NCBI RefSeq assembly: GCF_017742245.1 | Contig: NZ_JAGHKO010000001.1 | Span: 711,061-775,060 of the forward strand | Source of the DNA: Niastella soli | Lineage (GTDB): Bacteria; Bacteroidota; Bacteroidia; Chitinophagales; Chitinophagaceae | Direction: 5' to 3' | DNA: 64,000 bases | In this document: positions 25,241-34,335 of the stretch, in pieces | How the letters are laid out: each line of letters starts with the position of its first letter | How positions within the stretch are numbered: position 1 is the stretch's first letter | The notes under the pieces: model-generated | What the model was told of the DNA's origin: nothing | Seen by the model: the letters and a program-made list of their open reading frames with translations, nothing else | Databases searched by the model: none | Position numbers and translations under genes: made by a program

Positions 25241-25430
25241 AAAAAGTACCATCAACTGAAAACCAGCTGCTTATTCAGACATCAGAAGTTCCAGCCTCCA
25301 ATAACATGGGTTCATTAAAATTGTTTGACGCACATTTAAAAAGTGCGCATAGACAATGATTCTCCAATAACGCATTAAGATTAATTAATCTGCGAATTGC
25401 GATCTAATTATCCACTGAACATTCACGACA

Positions 25431-26402
25431 CTAATCAAAGCTCTGGTTGCTTGAAGAGGACATCTTCAGCAATCGATCGTACTGTTCGGGGGAAAGGTCG
25501 TTGTAGAAGAAGTAAACAGGATCGAGGTGGCGGCCATTCTTATGTACCTCATAGTGACAGTGGGGGCCGGTTGATTTACCTGTACTGCCCACCCAGCCGA
25601 TGATCTCACCACGTTTTATTTTATCGCCGGGTTTTACTTTAATACGGTACATGTGGCCGTAGAGGGTCTCATACCCATAACCATGGTTCAGAACAACGTG
25701 ATTACCATAGCCATTACCCAAATTGCCAGCTACTTTTACAGAACCATTGGCAGTAGCGTAAATAGGGGTACCCTGAGGAGCGGCAAAGTCGAGACCGGCG
25801 TGCATTTTTACCGTTTTATACACCGGGTCAATACGATAACCAAAACCGGAAGCCAGGCGCTTTAGGTCGCTGTTGCTAACCGGCTGAATAGCTGGCGTAC
25901 AGGCCAATAGCTGTTCTTTATTCTTGATAAAACTGGTTATTTCAACATATGATTTCTCCTGGGCGCCCATGCGGTTTTCCAGGTTGTGGAGGGAGCGTAC
26001 AATAGAGTTTTCCAGCTCATAATTGGTCATGCTGGCCACCATTTCATTTTCTTTCTGCTGGGCCATTTCCTTGGCGCGCATGCTGTCAGGGATAGGGTTG
26101 GCCTCAAAAATGGTCCGGTAGATGTCGTTATCGCGTTCTTCCAGCTGGGTCATGCGTTGTTGCATTTTCGCCACCTGTTCATCCAGCACCCAATAGCGTT
26201 CCTGCAGTTGTTCATTATACTGCATCAACCTTTTCTCATTACTGGAAGGGAAATACTTATACGCGACAGAAACAATTATAACTGAAGTAACTATAGCGGC
26301 CGATATAAAACCGAACACGCGCAGCAGTTTAACGTGCAGCGGAGTCTCCAGTTTTTCATAACGGAGTGTATTGGTATTGTAGTAGTACTTTATCTTCTTC
26401 AT
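25431..26402 (-). CDS. M23 family metallopeptidase (membrane-anchored)
   Basis: Probable peptidoglycan endopeptidase or a divisome-type regulator of amidases. The 323-residue protein has a short cytoplasmic tail, one membrane helix (about residues 30-50), a coiled coil (about 55-110) and a C-terminal peptidase M23 domain. All four zinc-site residues are present: HAGLDFAAP, then YGHMYRI and GPHCHYEV, so it should be active. The start at 26402 (MKKIKYYYNTNTLRYEKLE) is usual for Bacteroidota homologues; the frame opens 36 nt earlier. It is divergent from alaS. Confidence 0.9.
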   Translation of the reverse strand: MKKIKYYYNTNTLRYEKLETPLHVKLLRVFGFISAAIVTSVIIVSVAYKYFPSSNEKRLMQYNEQLQERYWVLDEQVAKMQQRMTQLEERDNDIYRTIFEANPIPDSMRAKEMAQQKENEMVASMTNYELENSIVRSLHNLENRMGAQEKSYVEITSFIKNKEQLLACTPAIQPVSNSDLKRLASGFGYRIDPVYKTVKMHAGLDFAAPQGTPIYATANGSVKVAGNLGNGYGNHVVLNHGYGYETLYGHMYRIKVKPGDKIKRGEIIGWVGSTGKSTGPHCHYEVHKNGRHLDPVYFFYNDLSPEQYDRLLKMSSSSNQSFD

Positions 26403-26455
26403 GGATACAAGCCGATTACCAAGGTTGCTTTTCAGCAAAACAGCCCGAATTAAAT

Positions 26456-26463
26456 TACCTTTG
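26456..26463 (+). promoter_or_regulatory. -7 element of alaS
   Basis: TACCTTTG, a full match, 76 nt before the alaS start. It lies within the spacer shared with the M23 gene. Confidence 0.45.
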
Positions 26464-26490
26464 CTGCCGTTGCCATATCGGTAACATTTA

Positions 26491-26524
26491 CAAATATAAA
26501 GGCTTAAGTGTCAATTTTTATCAA
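26491..26524 (-). promoter_or_regulatory. promoter of the M23 peptidase gene
   Basis: On the minus strand TTG (26522-26524) and TATATTTG (26491-26498), spacer 23 nt. The divergent alaS -7 box at 26456-26463 lies within its leader. Confidence 0.5.
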
Positions 26525-26539
26525 AGATCGTTCCGTTTT

Positions 26540-29275
26540 ATGATGACCAGCGCAGAAATACGACAGCTATTTATGGATTTTTTCCGTAATAAGGGACACG
26601 AAATTGTACCATCAGCCCCTATTGTGGTTAAAAATGACCCTACCCTGCTATTTACCAATGCGGGTATGAACCAGTTTAAAGATTACTTCCTCGGAAATAA
26701 AAAAGCGCCCTTTCCCCGGGTGGCGGATACCCAAAAATGCCTTCGGGTAAGTGGTAAGCACAACGACCTGGAAGAAGTAGGCGTTGATACCTACCACCAT
26801 ACGATGTTTGAAATGCTCGGCAACTGGAGCTTTGGCGACTATTTCAAAAAAGAAGCCATTGCCTGGAGCTGGGAGCTGCTTACCGAAGTTTACAAAATAC
26901 CCAAAGACCGGTTATATGTAACTTATTTTCAAGGCGATGCAACTGAAAATCTCGCCAAGGACGAGGAAGCTTTTAACGAATGGAGCAAATTTGTGGCGCC
27001 CGACCGCATTTTGCCAGGCAATAAAAAAGATAATTTCTGGGAAATGGGCGATACCGGCCCCTGTGGTCCCTGTTCTGAAATCCATGTTGACTGCCGTACC
27101 GACGAAGAAAGGAAACAACAAAGCGGTGCTGAACTGGTGAATAATGACCATCCCCAGGTGATCGAGATCTGGAACAATGTATTTATGCAGTTCAATCGCA
27201 TCTGGAACAATGAAAAAGGCGGGCTGAAGGCATTTACAGAATGGCAGGAAAAAAACAAGGGCGAAGAAGCAAAAGAACTTCGTGGTAAAAAAATAACAGA
27301 ATTAACCAAACTGGAGTCCCTTCCCGCCAAACACGTGGATACCGGGATGGGCTTTGAACGCCTGGTCAGGGTGCTGCAAGGCAAACAATCCAATTACGAT
27401 TCTGATGTTTTCACCGGCACACTCGCCGTTATTGAACAGATCACGAATAAGAAATATGATCCGAAAGCCACTCCTGGAACCATTGCCGACTGGCACCAGG
27501 CTGTAGCATTCCGGGTACTGGCCGATCATATTCGCGCCATCAGTTTCACTATTGCCGACGGTCAGCTGCCGTCCAGTACTGGCGCTGGTTATGTGATCCG
27601 CCGTATTTTACGCCGGGCGGTTCGTTATTATTATACCTATCTCGATTATAAACAACCCCTGTTGCACCAACTGGTGCCTGTTCTGGCTACTCAGTTCAAA
27701 ACTGTGTTCCCTGAACTGCAGCAACAGCAGGACTTTGTGGCCAAAGTAATAAAGGAAGAAGAAGAATCTTTCCTGCGCACACTGGAAAAAGGGTTGAAGA
27801 AAATTGATGAGATCATCGCTTCCACCAAAAACAAGACCATCAATGGCTCAGCAGCCTTTGAGTTGTACGACACATACGGCTTCCCTATTGACCTTACCAG
27901 ATTAATAGCCCGTGAAAATAACCTGGAGGTAGATGAGAAAGGTTTTGATGCCGAAATGCAGCAACAAAAAGACCGCGCCCGGGCCGCTACCGCTATTAGT
28001 GCTGAAGATTGGGTTGTGTTGAGTGAAAATGGCAGTACCAGCTTTGTTGGCTATGATCATACCCAGGCTGAAACCAAAGTGGTGAAATACCGCAAGGTAA
28101 CTGCCAAAGGAAAAACATCCTTCCAACTGGTGTTAACCACAACGCCTTTTTACGCCGAAAGCGGCGGACAGGTAGGTGATACCGGCACTTTATTTTTTGA
28201 AGGGGAGGAAGTAGCTGTTATAGATACCAAAAAGGAGAATGACCTCACCATTCATTTTGTTGAGAAACTGCCGATCAATATAACCGGGATTGTGGATGCC
28301 CGCATCAATACCGAACGCCGGGCCAAAACCGCCGTTCACCACTCAGCCACCCACCTGTTACATGCAGCCCTGCGTAAAGTACTGGGTACACATGTAGCAC
28401 AAAAAGGCTCGCTGGTGAATGATGAATACCTGCGTTTCGACTTTTCGCATTTCGCCAAAATGACTACCGATGAAATTGCGAAAGTGGAAGCTATTGTAAA
28501 TGAAAAGATCCGCGCCAACATACCGGTGGTAATAAAAGAAATGCCTAAGGAAGATGCCCTTAAACTGGGCGCCATGGCGTTGTTTGGTGAAAAATATGGT
28601 GATGTGGTGCGCGTAGTGGTCATAGACCCCGCCTATTCAGTGGAACTGTGCGGTGGTACACACGTAGGCGCTACGGGCGAACTGGGTCTGTTTAAAATTA
28701 AACACGAAACAGCCGTAGCCGCGGGCGTACGCCGTATTGAAGCGCTTTGCGGACTGGCAGCTGAACAATTCATAAATGAACAATTAACCCAGTTGCAACT
28801 GGTTAAAGAAGAATTGAAAAGCCCGGCCGATCTGTTAAAAGCCGTTCAAAACCTGGCAGCCGACAACAGCGATCTGAAGAAGAAACTGGAACACCTGGAA
28901 AACCGAATACTGGTAGGCGTTCGCAATGAATTATTACATAAAGATGAGATCATCAACGGCGTTACATTCGTGGGCGATATTGTTGAAGTAGGCAATGCCG
29001 ATGCATTAAAGAAACTGGCTTTTGACCTGAAGAATCACCTGAACGATCATGTGGTGGTGTTATGCGCCAATATCGGCGGCAAGCCCTTTGTGGCCGTAGG
29101 CATAGCCGATACCGTAGCAGCCGCCCGTTCACTCGATGCCGGCAAGATCATTAAAGAGCACATCGCTCCCCTGATAAAAGGCGGTGGCGGCGGACAAAAA
29201 ACACTGGCAACAGCCGGTGGACAGGATGCCAGCAACCTGCAACAGGTGATAGAGAAAGTGAAAAGTTTACTGTAA
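26540..29275 (+). CDS. alaS: alanyl-tRNA synthetase
   Basis: Charges tRNA-Ala and edits mischarged serine and glycine. The protein of about 911 residues begins MMTSAEIRQLFMDFFRNKGH. The class II catalytic core contains DPTLLFTNAGMNQFK and GDTGPCGPCSEIH. The editing domain shows the zinc-site pair HHSATHLLH and CGGTHVG, and the C-terminal DHHA1 region contains GGGGGQKTLATAGGQD. The frame is open for 58 codons upstream, but that segment is not conserved and crosses the promoter; 26540 (or the next ATG at 26543) is the start. Confidence 0.97.
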   Translation: MMTSAEIRQLFMDFFRNKGHEIVPSAPIVVKNDPTLLFTNAGMNQFKDYFLGNKKAPFPRVADTQKCLRVSGKHNDLEEVGVDTYHHTMFEMLGNWSFGDYFKKEAIAWSWELLTEVYKIPKDRLYVTYFQGDATENLAKDEEAFNEWSKFVAPDRILPGNKKDNFWEMGDTGPCGPCSEIHVDCRTDEERKQQSGAELVNNDHPQVIEIWNNVFMQFNRIWNNEKGGLKAFTEWQEKNKGEEAKELRGKKITELTKLESLPAKHVDTGMGFERLVRVLQGKQSNYDSDVFTGTLAVIEQITNKKYDPKATPGTIADWHQAVAFRVLADHIRAISFTIADGQLPSSTGAGYVIRRILRRAVRYYYTYLDYKQPLLHQLVPVLATQFKTVFPELQQQQDFVAKVIKEEEESFLRTLEKGLKKIDEIIASTKNKTINGSAAFELYDTYGFPIDLTRLIARENNLEVDEKGFDAEMQQQKDRARAATAISAEDWVVLSENGSTSFVGYDHTQAETKVVKYRKVTAKGKTSFQLVLTTTPFYAESGGQVGDTGTLFFEGEEVAVIDTKKENDLTIHFVEKLPINITGIVDARINTERRAKTAVHHSATHLLHAALRKVLGTHVAQKGSLVNDEYLRFDFSHFAKMTTDEIAKVEAIVNEKIRANIPVVIKEMPKEDALKLGAMALFGEKYGDVVRVVVIDPAYSVELCGGTHVGATGELGLFKIKHETAVAAGVRRIEALCGLAAEQFINEQLTQLQLVKEELKSPADLLKAVQNLAADNSDLKKKLEHLENRILVGVRNELLHKDEIINGVTFVGDIVEVGNADALKKLAFDLKNHLNDHVVVLCANIGGKPFVAVGIADTVAAARSLDAGKIIKEHIAPLIKGGGGGQKTLATAGGQDASNLQQVIEKVKSLL

Positions 29276-29284
29276 TATAGGTGA

Positions 29285-30340
29285 ATGCAATTCCGTACCC
29301 GATTATTCCTTATTGTATTCTTATGTAGCAAGGCAGCCATTGGCACCGCCCAGTCAGTATCTATATCTATTGATTCAATAATAACCGCTTCGTCCCTGAA
29401 AGCCCTGGTGCAAACACTGGCGGCAGACAGCTTTCAGGGACGCCTTTCAGGTACCAAAAAAGCAACTGAAGCAGCCCTGTTCATCAGTGAAGAATTAAAG
29501 AATGCCGGCGCTTTGCCAATAGGGGCAAATAAAGATTATCTATTTTCCTTTCAATTGCCGGTTGAAACAAAAAATTGGGGATTTACGGCACCCATCTTTA
29601 ACTTTCAGCCTCCCGCTGATTTAATTTCTTACAACGTGGTAGCTGCGCTTCCCGGAACTACAAAAGCAAAAGAGATCATCATTTTCAGCGCACACCTCGA
29701 TCACGTAGGCACCAAAAAATACAGCACCTTTTACCAGTCACCAGAAAAAGGCAATCCCGAAGAAACAGATGATATTTTTAATGGCGCCAACGACAATGCC
29801 TCAGGGATCAGCGGTCTTATTCATTTAGCCCGTTATTTTGCCCAACAACCCAACCGGGAACGAACCATTTTGTTCATTGCATTTTCAGGCGAAGAAGAAG
29901 GCCTGCTCGGATCCAAAGAACTGGTAAAAACGCTCAATACCAAAGCCATCAAAGCCATGATCAATATGGATATGATCGGGCGTCCATTAGCAGCCGACAA
30001 AAAAAATCCGTACATAACCGGAGATAAATATACGAGCCTGAAAAAACTGCTCAATAAAAAATTATTTGCGCTTGCCCCTTCCTATGGCAGCCACTATTTC
30101 AAAGGCGACCCATTCCTTTTTGACAATTTATTTAAGCGGTCAGATAACTATTCTTTTGCCCGGAAACATATAGCCGCCCACACGCTCATGTGTACTTCTC
30201 CCCACGATATGTATTATCATTCCCTCAACGATGAGGTGGAAACACTCGACTATCCATTTATGGCAGAAGTAGTGAAAGCCATTGCATTAGGCGCTGCCGG
30301 CCTTGTTAACGGAACTGATACCCCCCGAAAACTTCACTAA
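29285..30340 (+). CDS. M28 family zinc aminopeptidase, secreted
   Basis: A 351-residue exported protein with a signal peptide ending near GTAQ. The peptidase M28 domain has all expected zinc ligands and catalytic residues: the first histidine in FSAHLDHVG, the bridging aspartate in NGANDNASG, the glutamate pair in FSGEEEGLLGS, the aspartate in NMDMIGRP and the last histidine in MYYHSLNDE. It probably trims peptides in the periplasm. It starts 9 nt after alaS and may be co-transcribed with it. Confidence 0.9.
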   Translation: MQFRTRLFLIVFLCSKAAIGTAQSVSISIDSIITASSLKALVQTLAADSFQGRLSGTKKATEAALFISEELKNAGALPIGANKDYLFSFQLPVETKNWGFTAPIFNFQPPADLISYNVVAALPGTTKAKEIIIFSAHLDHVGTKKYSTFYQSPEKGNPEETDDIFNGANDNASGISGLIHLARYFAQQPNRERTILFIAFSGEEEGLLGSKELVKTLNTKAIKAMINMDMIGRPLAADKKNPYITGDKYTSLKKLLNKKLFALAPSYGSHYFKGDPFLFDNLFKRSDNYSFARKHIAAHTLMCTSPHDMYYHSLNDEVETLDYPFMAEVVKAIALGAAGLVNGTDTPRKLH

Positions 30341-30381
30341 ACTTAACATTTCCGAAAATTTTCGTATTTCAATTAAATCCC

Positions 30382-30389
30382 TATATTTG
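30382..30389 (+). promoter_or_regulatory. -7 element of the PDZ gene
   Basis: TATATTTG, a full match, 52 nt before the ATG at 30442. No clear -33 box. Confidence 0.45.
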
Positions 30390-30441
30390 ATGTACGAAGA
30401 TCGACGTAGAACATTACCAACACTTAAAAAAACAACATACT

Positions 30442-31446
30442 ATGAGACGATTCCTGATTTCCTGCACCGCCATTGCAGCCGTGTTCCTGCTGTTATGCCA
30501 GCCACTGGCAGCCCAGGATACAAAAGATAAAGACAAGGATAAGGACAAATCCAAAATGAACGATAATGAAGAGATCATCATCAAAAGAAAAGGTGATAAA
30601 GACACCAAGATCACCATCGAAATAAAAGATGATGAAGTAATAGTGAATGGAAAGCCGCTGGACGATTTTGATGATGATAATATAGTTATAAAAAAAGGCA
30701 GGACCCTCATTTATGGACCAGGCCACTCCCCTTTTACGGGTGCCAATTCGTTCCATTTTGATGGCTCTAACAATTTATTCTTAGACAAAAGCCCTTTTTT
30801 GGGTGTAATTACCGAAAAAGCAGAGAAGGGCGGGGCCGAAATTCAGGATGTTACAGAGAACAGTGCAGCAGATAAAGCCGGTTTAAAAGAAAACGACATC
30901 ATTACAAAAATTGATAATGAAACTGTCAATGGTCCCGACGATCTTACCCGCATCATCCGCAAACACAAACCTGAGGATAAAATAGACGTCACTTATGACA
31001 GGAAAGGGAAAATTCAATCAACCAATGTTACGCTGGGCAAAAAGAACCACGGCAGCCTGACTTTTACGTCGCCGAATTTTGACCCACTGCCAAACTTTAA
31101 TTTCGACTGGCAAGACAATGAAAATTTCAACCACAACTTTGACAGGAGCTTTAGGTACAGTATGGGCAAACCCCGTTTGGGCATAAAAGCACAGGATACC
31201 GACAATGGCATTGGCGTAAAAGTATTGGATGTGGATAACGAATCAGCAGCTGAAAAAGCCGGCATTAAAAAAGACGACGTGATCACTGAGTTCGATGGTA
31301 AAAAAGTAAACAACACGCAGGACCTGATAAATGCCTCCCGCGGATCGGGGGATAAAACAGCGGTTAAGGTAACCTTTAACCGGAATGGCAAATCACAATC
31401 AGTTGAAATAAAGACGCCTAAAAAGCTAAATACGGCCAATTTGTAA
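30442..31446 (+). CDS. exported protein with two PDZ domains
   Basis: A 334-residue protein with a signal peptide (to about LAAQ, residue 25), then a highly charged stretch rich in DK repeats and acidic residues up to about residue 85. Two PDZ domains follow. The first has PFLGVITEKAEKGGAEI and NSAADKAGLKENDIITKID; the second has PRLGIKAQDTDNGIGVKV and ESAAEKAGIKKDDVITEFDGKKV. There is no protease domain, so it is more likely a periplasmic adaptor than an HtrA protease. It has its own promoter box and terminator. Confidence 0.85.
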   Translation: MRRFLISCTAIAAVFLLLCQPLAAQDTKDKDKDKDKSKMNDNEEIIIKRKGDKDTKITIEIKDDEVIVNGKPLDDFDDDNIVIKKGRTLIYGPGHSPFTGANSFHFDGSNNLFLDKSPFLGVITEKAEKGGAEIQDVTENSAADKAGLKENDIITKIDNETVNGPDDLTRIIRKHKPEDKIDVTYDRKGKIQSTNVTLGKKNHGSLTFTSPNFDPLPNFNFDWQDNENFNHNFDRSFRYSMGKPRLGIKAQDTDNGIGVKVLDVDNESAAEKAGIKKDDVITEFDGKKVNNTQDLINASRGSGDKTAVKVTFNRNGKSQSVEIKTPKKLNTANL

Positions 31447-31472
31447 GTTTTCAAATAGCAGCCCTATATTAC

Positions 31473-31513
31473 AGCCGTTCCTCCCGTTTAGCTGGGCGGA
31501 GCGGCTTTTTTAT
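31473..31513 (+). terminator. terminator after the PDZ gene
   Basis: AGCCG-TTCCTCCCG pairs with GGGCGGAG-CGGCT with small mismatches, followed by a T-run. Confidence 0.75.
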
Positions 31514-31539
31514 TAAAAATACCATAACCAGAAATGAGG

Positions 31540-31547
31540 TATTTTTG
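31540..31547 (+). promoter_or_regulatory. -7 element of gatB
   Basis: TATTTTTG, a full match, 35 nt before the gatB start. No clear -33 box. Confidence 0.45.
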
Positions 31548-31582
31548 TCTGATTTTTCACCATTTTAGGCAATTAGAATAAT

Positions 31583-33031
31583 ATGTCGACAATTTACGAT
31601 GCATATGAGGTAGTTGTAGGTTTGGAAGTGCATGCCCAATTACTCACTGACAGCAAGTTGTTTTGTGGCGATAGCGCTGCTTTTGGCGGCGATCCCAATA
31701 CACACATTAGCCCTATTACGTTGGCGCACCCCGGCACCTTGCCCAAATTGAATAAAAAGGCCATTTCCTATGCAGTTAAAATAGGCCTGGCTTGTAATTG
31801 CTCTATTACCCGGCATAATTATTTTGCCCGCAAAAATTATTTTTATCCCGATTTGCCCAAAGGCTATCAATTAACACAACATACAACCCCTGTTTGCGTG
31901 GGCGGACATGTAACCATCCGTACCCAGGAAGGCTCCAGGGATATCAGGCTCAACCGTATTCACATGGAAGAAGATGCGGGTAAAAGCCTGCACGATGTTG
32001 ATCCTAATAACACCTGTGTCGATTATAACCGTGCCGGGGTACCGCTGGTTGAGATAGTTACCGAACCAGATATTCATAGTGGTGATGAGGCGTATGCCTA
32101 TCTTACTGAACTGCGAAAGCTGTTGCGCTATCTCGAGATCTGCGATGGCAACATGGAAGAAGGCAGTATGCGGTGCGACGCCAACATATCTGTACGCAAA
32201 ATTGGCGACCCCAACCTGGGCACCAAGGTAGAGGTAAAGAACCTCAACTCTATCCGGAACGTAAAACGGGCAATTGAATTCGAAGCAAAACGCCTGGTAG
32301 ATATTATAGAATCCGGCGACAAGATTATTCAACAGACAAGAAGTTTTGATGCCGCCAATGGCACTACCTTCGCGCTGCGCACCAAAGAAGACGCCAATGA
32401 TTACCGGTACTTTGCCGATCCCGATCTGACTCCGTTCGTGGTAACGGATGCACTGCTGCAGGAAGTCAGCAACTCCATTCCGGCCTTGCCTGAAGAACGC
32501 GTGGCACGGTATACCCAACAATTACAATTACCTGAATACGATGCCCGGGTAATAACAGATGAAAAAGAACTGGCGGTATATTTTGAACAGATCATCGAGC
32601 ACGCGGTCAACTATAAAGCAGCCGCCAACTGGATGCTGGGGCCCATTAAATCATGGTTGAATGAAACCAATGAGCCTATTACCGCCTTTCCTTTACAACC
32701 GGCCGTTATTGCCGCCCTAATAGCCCTGATCGATAGCAACCAGGTGAACTTCTCTGTAGCTTCAACCAAAATATTTGCGGCCTTGTTGAAAGAACCAGGT
32801 AAACAACCGTTGCAAATAGCAAAAGAATTGAACCTGTTGCAGGATTCTGATGAAGGCAATGTAGCCGCCTGGGTAGAAGAAGTATTGAACAAAATGCCCG
32901 ATAAAGTGTCAGAATACAAAAAAGGTAAAAAGGGATTGATCGGGTTATTTGTAGGCGAGGTAAAAAAGGTATCAAAAGGCAAAGCTGATCCAAAACTTAC
33001 CAACGATATCCTTTTAAAGAAACTGCAGTAA
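31583..33031 (+). CDS. gatB: Asp-tRNA(Asn)/Glu-tRNA(Gln) amidotransferase subunit B
   Basis: Subunit of GatCAB, which converts misacylated Glu-tRNA(Gln) (and Asp-tRNA(Asn)) to the correct amide form. The 482 residues begin with YEVVVGLEVHAQLLTDSKLFC; the ATP and tRNA-binding core has YPDLPKGYQLTQ, MEEDAGKSLHD and GTKVEVKNLNSIRNVKRAIEFE. The C-terminal YqeY-like tail is present (KKGKKGLIGLFVGEVKK). gatA and gatC are not in this window. The TlpA-like gene follows after 21 nt. Confidence 0.97.
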   Translation: MSTIYDAYEVVVGLEVHAQLLTDSKLFCGDSAAFGGDPNTHISPITLAHPGTLPKLNKKAISYAVKIGLACNCSITRHNYFARKNYFYPDLPKGYQLTQHTTPVCVGGHVTIRTQEGSRDIRLNRIHMEEDAGKSLHDVDPNNTCVDYNRAGVPLVEIVTEPDIHSGDEAYAYLTELRKLLRYLEICDGNMEEGSMRCDANISVRKIGDPNLGTKVEVKNLNSIRNVKRAIEFEAKRLVDIIESGDKIIQQTRSFDAANGTTFALRTKEDANDYRYFADPDLTPFVVTDALLQEVSNSIPALPEERVARYTQQLQLPEYDARVITDEKELAVYFEQIIEHAVNYKAAANWMLGPIKSWLNETNEPITAFPLQPAVIAALIALIDSNQVNFSVASTKIFAALLKEPGKQPLQIAKELNLLQDSDEGNVAAWVEEVLNKMPDKVSEYKKGKKGLIGLFVGEVKKVSKGKADPKLTNDILLKKLQ

Positions 33032-33052
33032 CTATAAACAAAAATCACATAG

Positions 33053-34255
33053 ATGAAACGAATTTCGTACTGGCTGTTGCCGATCATAATAGTGGTTACA
33101 CTGGGCGCCTGTGGTGCAAAGGAGAAGGGCACCCTGGAGGTAACCGGCAATATTGCCAACCTGGATAAAGTAGCTAAGCAGTACCCTAATGCAGTTAAAA
33201 ACGGGAAGGTTACGCTGTTCTTATATGAAGTGCCATTTGGTGGCGACCTGCCACCTGTTCAGTTGGATTCAGTTACTGTTTCTGCCGATAAAAGGACTTA
33301 TGCCTTAAAAGGCCAGGCCCCTGATGTTGGCATGTACAACCTGGTGGTGGCCGATGGCCCCATGGTACCCCTGGTGAACGATGTTCCCAGCATCACCGTT
33401 GACGTTGATATGGCCAATGAGAAATTTTATACGGTGGCCGGTTCTGTAGCCAGCCGGGAGCTGCAGGATTTTATTTTCACCTACGATTCTAAAAGCGTTA
33501 GCGCCGAGCAATCCATGAACCAGTTGGATAGCCTTAAACGCATTGGCGCGCCGGACAGTACTTTGCTTAATTGTACCAACCGCAAGAACGCTGCTATTAC
33601 GGAACTGAACGAGTATATGAAGCGCATGATGGGTGATGTAAGCCAACCAGTAGTGGCCGCGTTTGTATTAGGCCGGTCGGCTAAAACACTGCCACAAACC
33701 GAGTTTGAAACAGCCCTTAACGGCTTAACGCAAAAGTATAGCAGCGATTCGAACCTGGCGGAAATGAAGAAAAGATACAATGCTTACAAAGAACAGGTTG
33801 AAAAAATAAGAGCAGAACAGGAACAACAAAATGCCTGGATGGGTAAGAAAGCACCCGAATTGACCTTACCTGATGTAAATGGCAAAAAGGTTTCTATCTC
33901 AAATTTCAAAGGAAAGTATTTACTGGTTGATTTCTGGGCAAGCTGGTGCCAGCCCTGCCGCGCCGAAAACCCGAATGTGGTTGCCGCTTTCAACAAATAC
34001 AAAGACAAAAACTTCACCATCCTGGGTGTGTCGCTTGATAAAAAGAAAGATAACTGGTTAGCAGCTATCAAAGAAGATCAGTTGAAATGGACGCATGTAA
34101 GCGACCTCGCATTCTGGGACAGCAAAGCAGTAACTACTTTTGGTTTCACTGGCATCCCTTACAATGTATTGATCGATCCGGATGGCAATGTGATTGGTGA
34201 GGGATTGCGTGGCGAAGAGCTGGAAAATAAATTACACGAAATATTTCTGAAATAA
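33053..34255 (+). CDS. TlpA-like thioredoxin lipoprotein
   Basis: A lipoprotein (LGAC, C20) of 400 residues, with an N-terminal domain like DUF4369 (about residues 27-120), a helical linker and a C-terminal TlpA/AhpC-type thioredoxin domain. The domain begins WMGKKAPELTLPDVNGKKVS and has the redox motif FWASWCQPCRAENP and the cis-proline loop FTGIPYNVLIDPDGN. It probably reduces disulfides of exported proteins in the periplasm; the partner is unknown. It shares a message with gatB and ends at a strong hairpin. Confidence 0.9.
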   Translation: MKRISYWLLPIIIVVTLGACGAKEKGTLEVTGNIANLDKVAKQYPNAVKNGKVTLFLYEVPFGGDLPPVQLDSVTVSADKRTYALKGQAPDVGMYNLVVADGPMVPLVNDVPSITVDVDMANEKFYTVAGSVASRELQDFIFTYDSKSVSAEQSMNQLDSLKRIGAPDSTLLNCTNRKNAAITELNEYMKRMMGDVSQPVVAAFVLGRSAKTLPQTEFETALNGLTQKYSSDSNLAEMKKRYNAYKEQVEKIRAEQEQQNAWMGKKAPELTLPDVNGKKVSISNFKGKYLLVDFWASWCQPCRAENPNVVAAFNKYKDKNFTILGVSLDKKKDNWLAAIKEDQLKWTHVSDLAFWDSKAVTTFGFTGIPYNVLIDPDGNVIGEGLRGEELENKLHEIFLK

Positions 34256-34284
34256 CTTTCATAGGGCTTTAAGTTGTATAAAGC

Positions 34285-34320
34285 AAAACGTCCCGGCTGG
34301 TGTCGGGACGTTTTCTTTTT
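34285..34320. terminator. bidirectional terminator
   Basis: AAAACGTCCCG and CGGGACGTTTT form a perfect 11-bp stem with a T-rich tail on the plus strand. It ends the TlpA-like gene and can also end the convergent SusD gene at 34336. Confidence 0.85.
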
Positions 34321-34335
34321 ATGCCTGGCAAATAC

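Noticed and set aside
26366-26539. N-terminal extension of AlaRS
   Set aside because: The sequence is not AlaRS-like, contains the promoter and overlaps the start of the divergent M23 gene; the family start MMTSAEIRQLF is at 26540.
31871-32521. 216-codon open frame antisense to gatB
   Set aside because: It lies wholly within the conserved gatB frame and its translation shows no protein-family features; it follows from codon bias of gatB.
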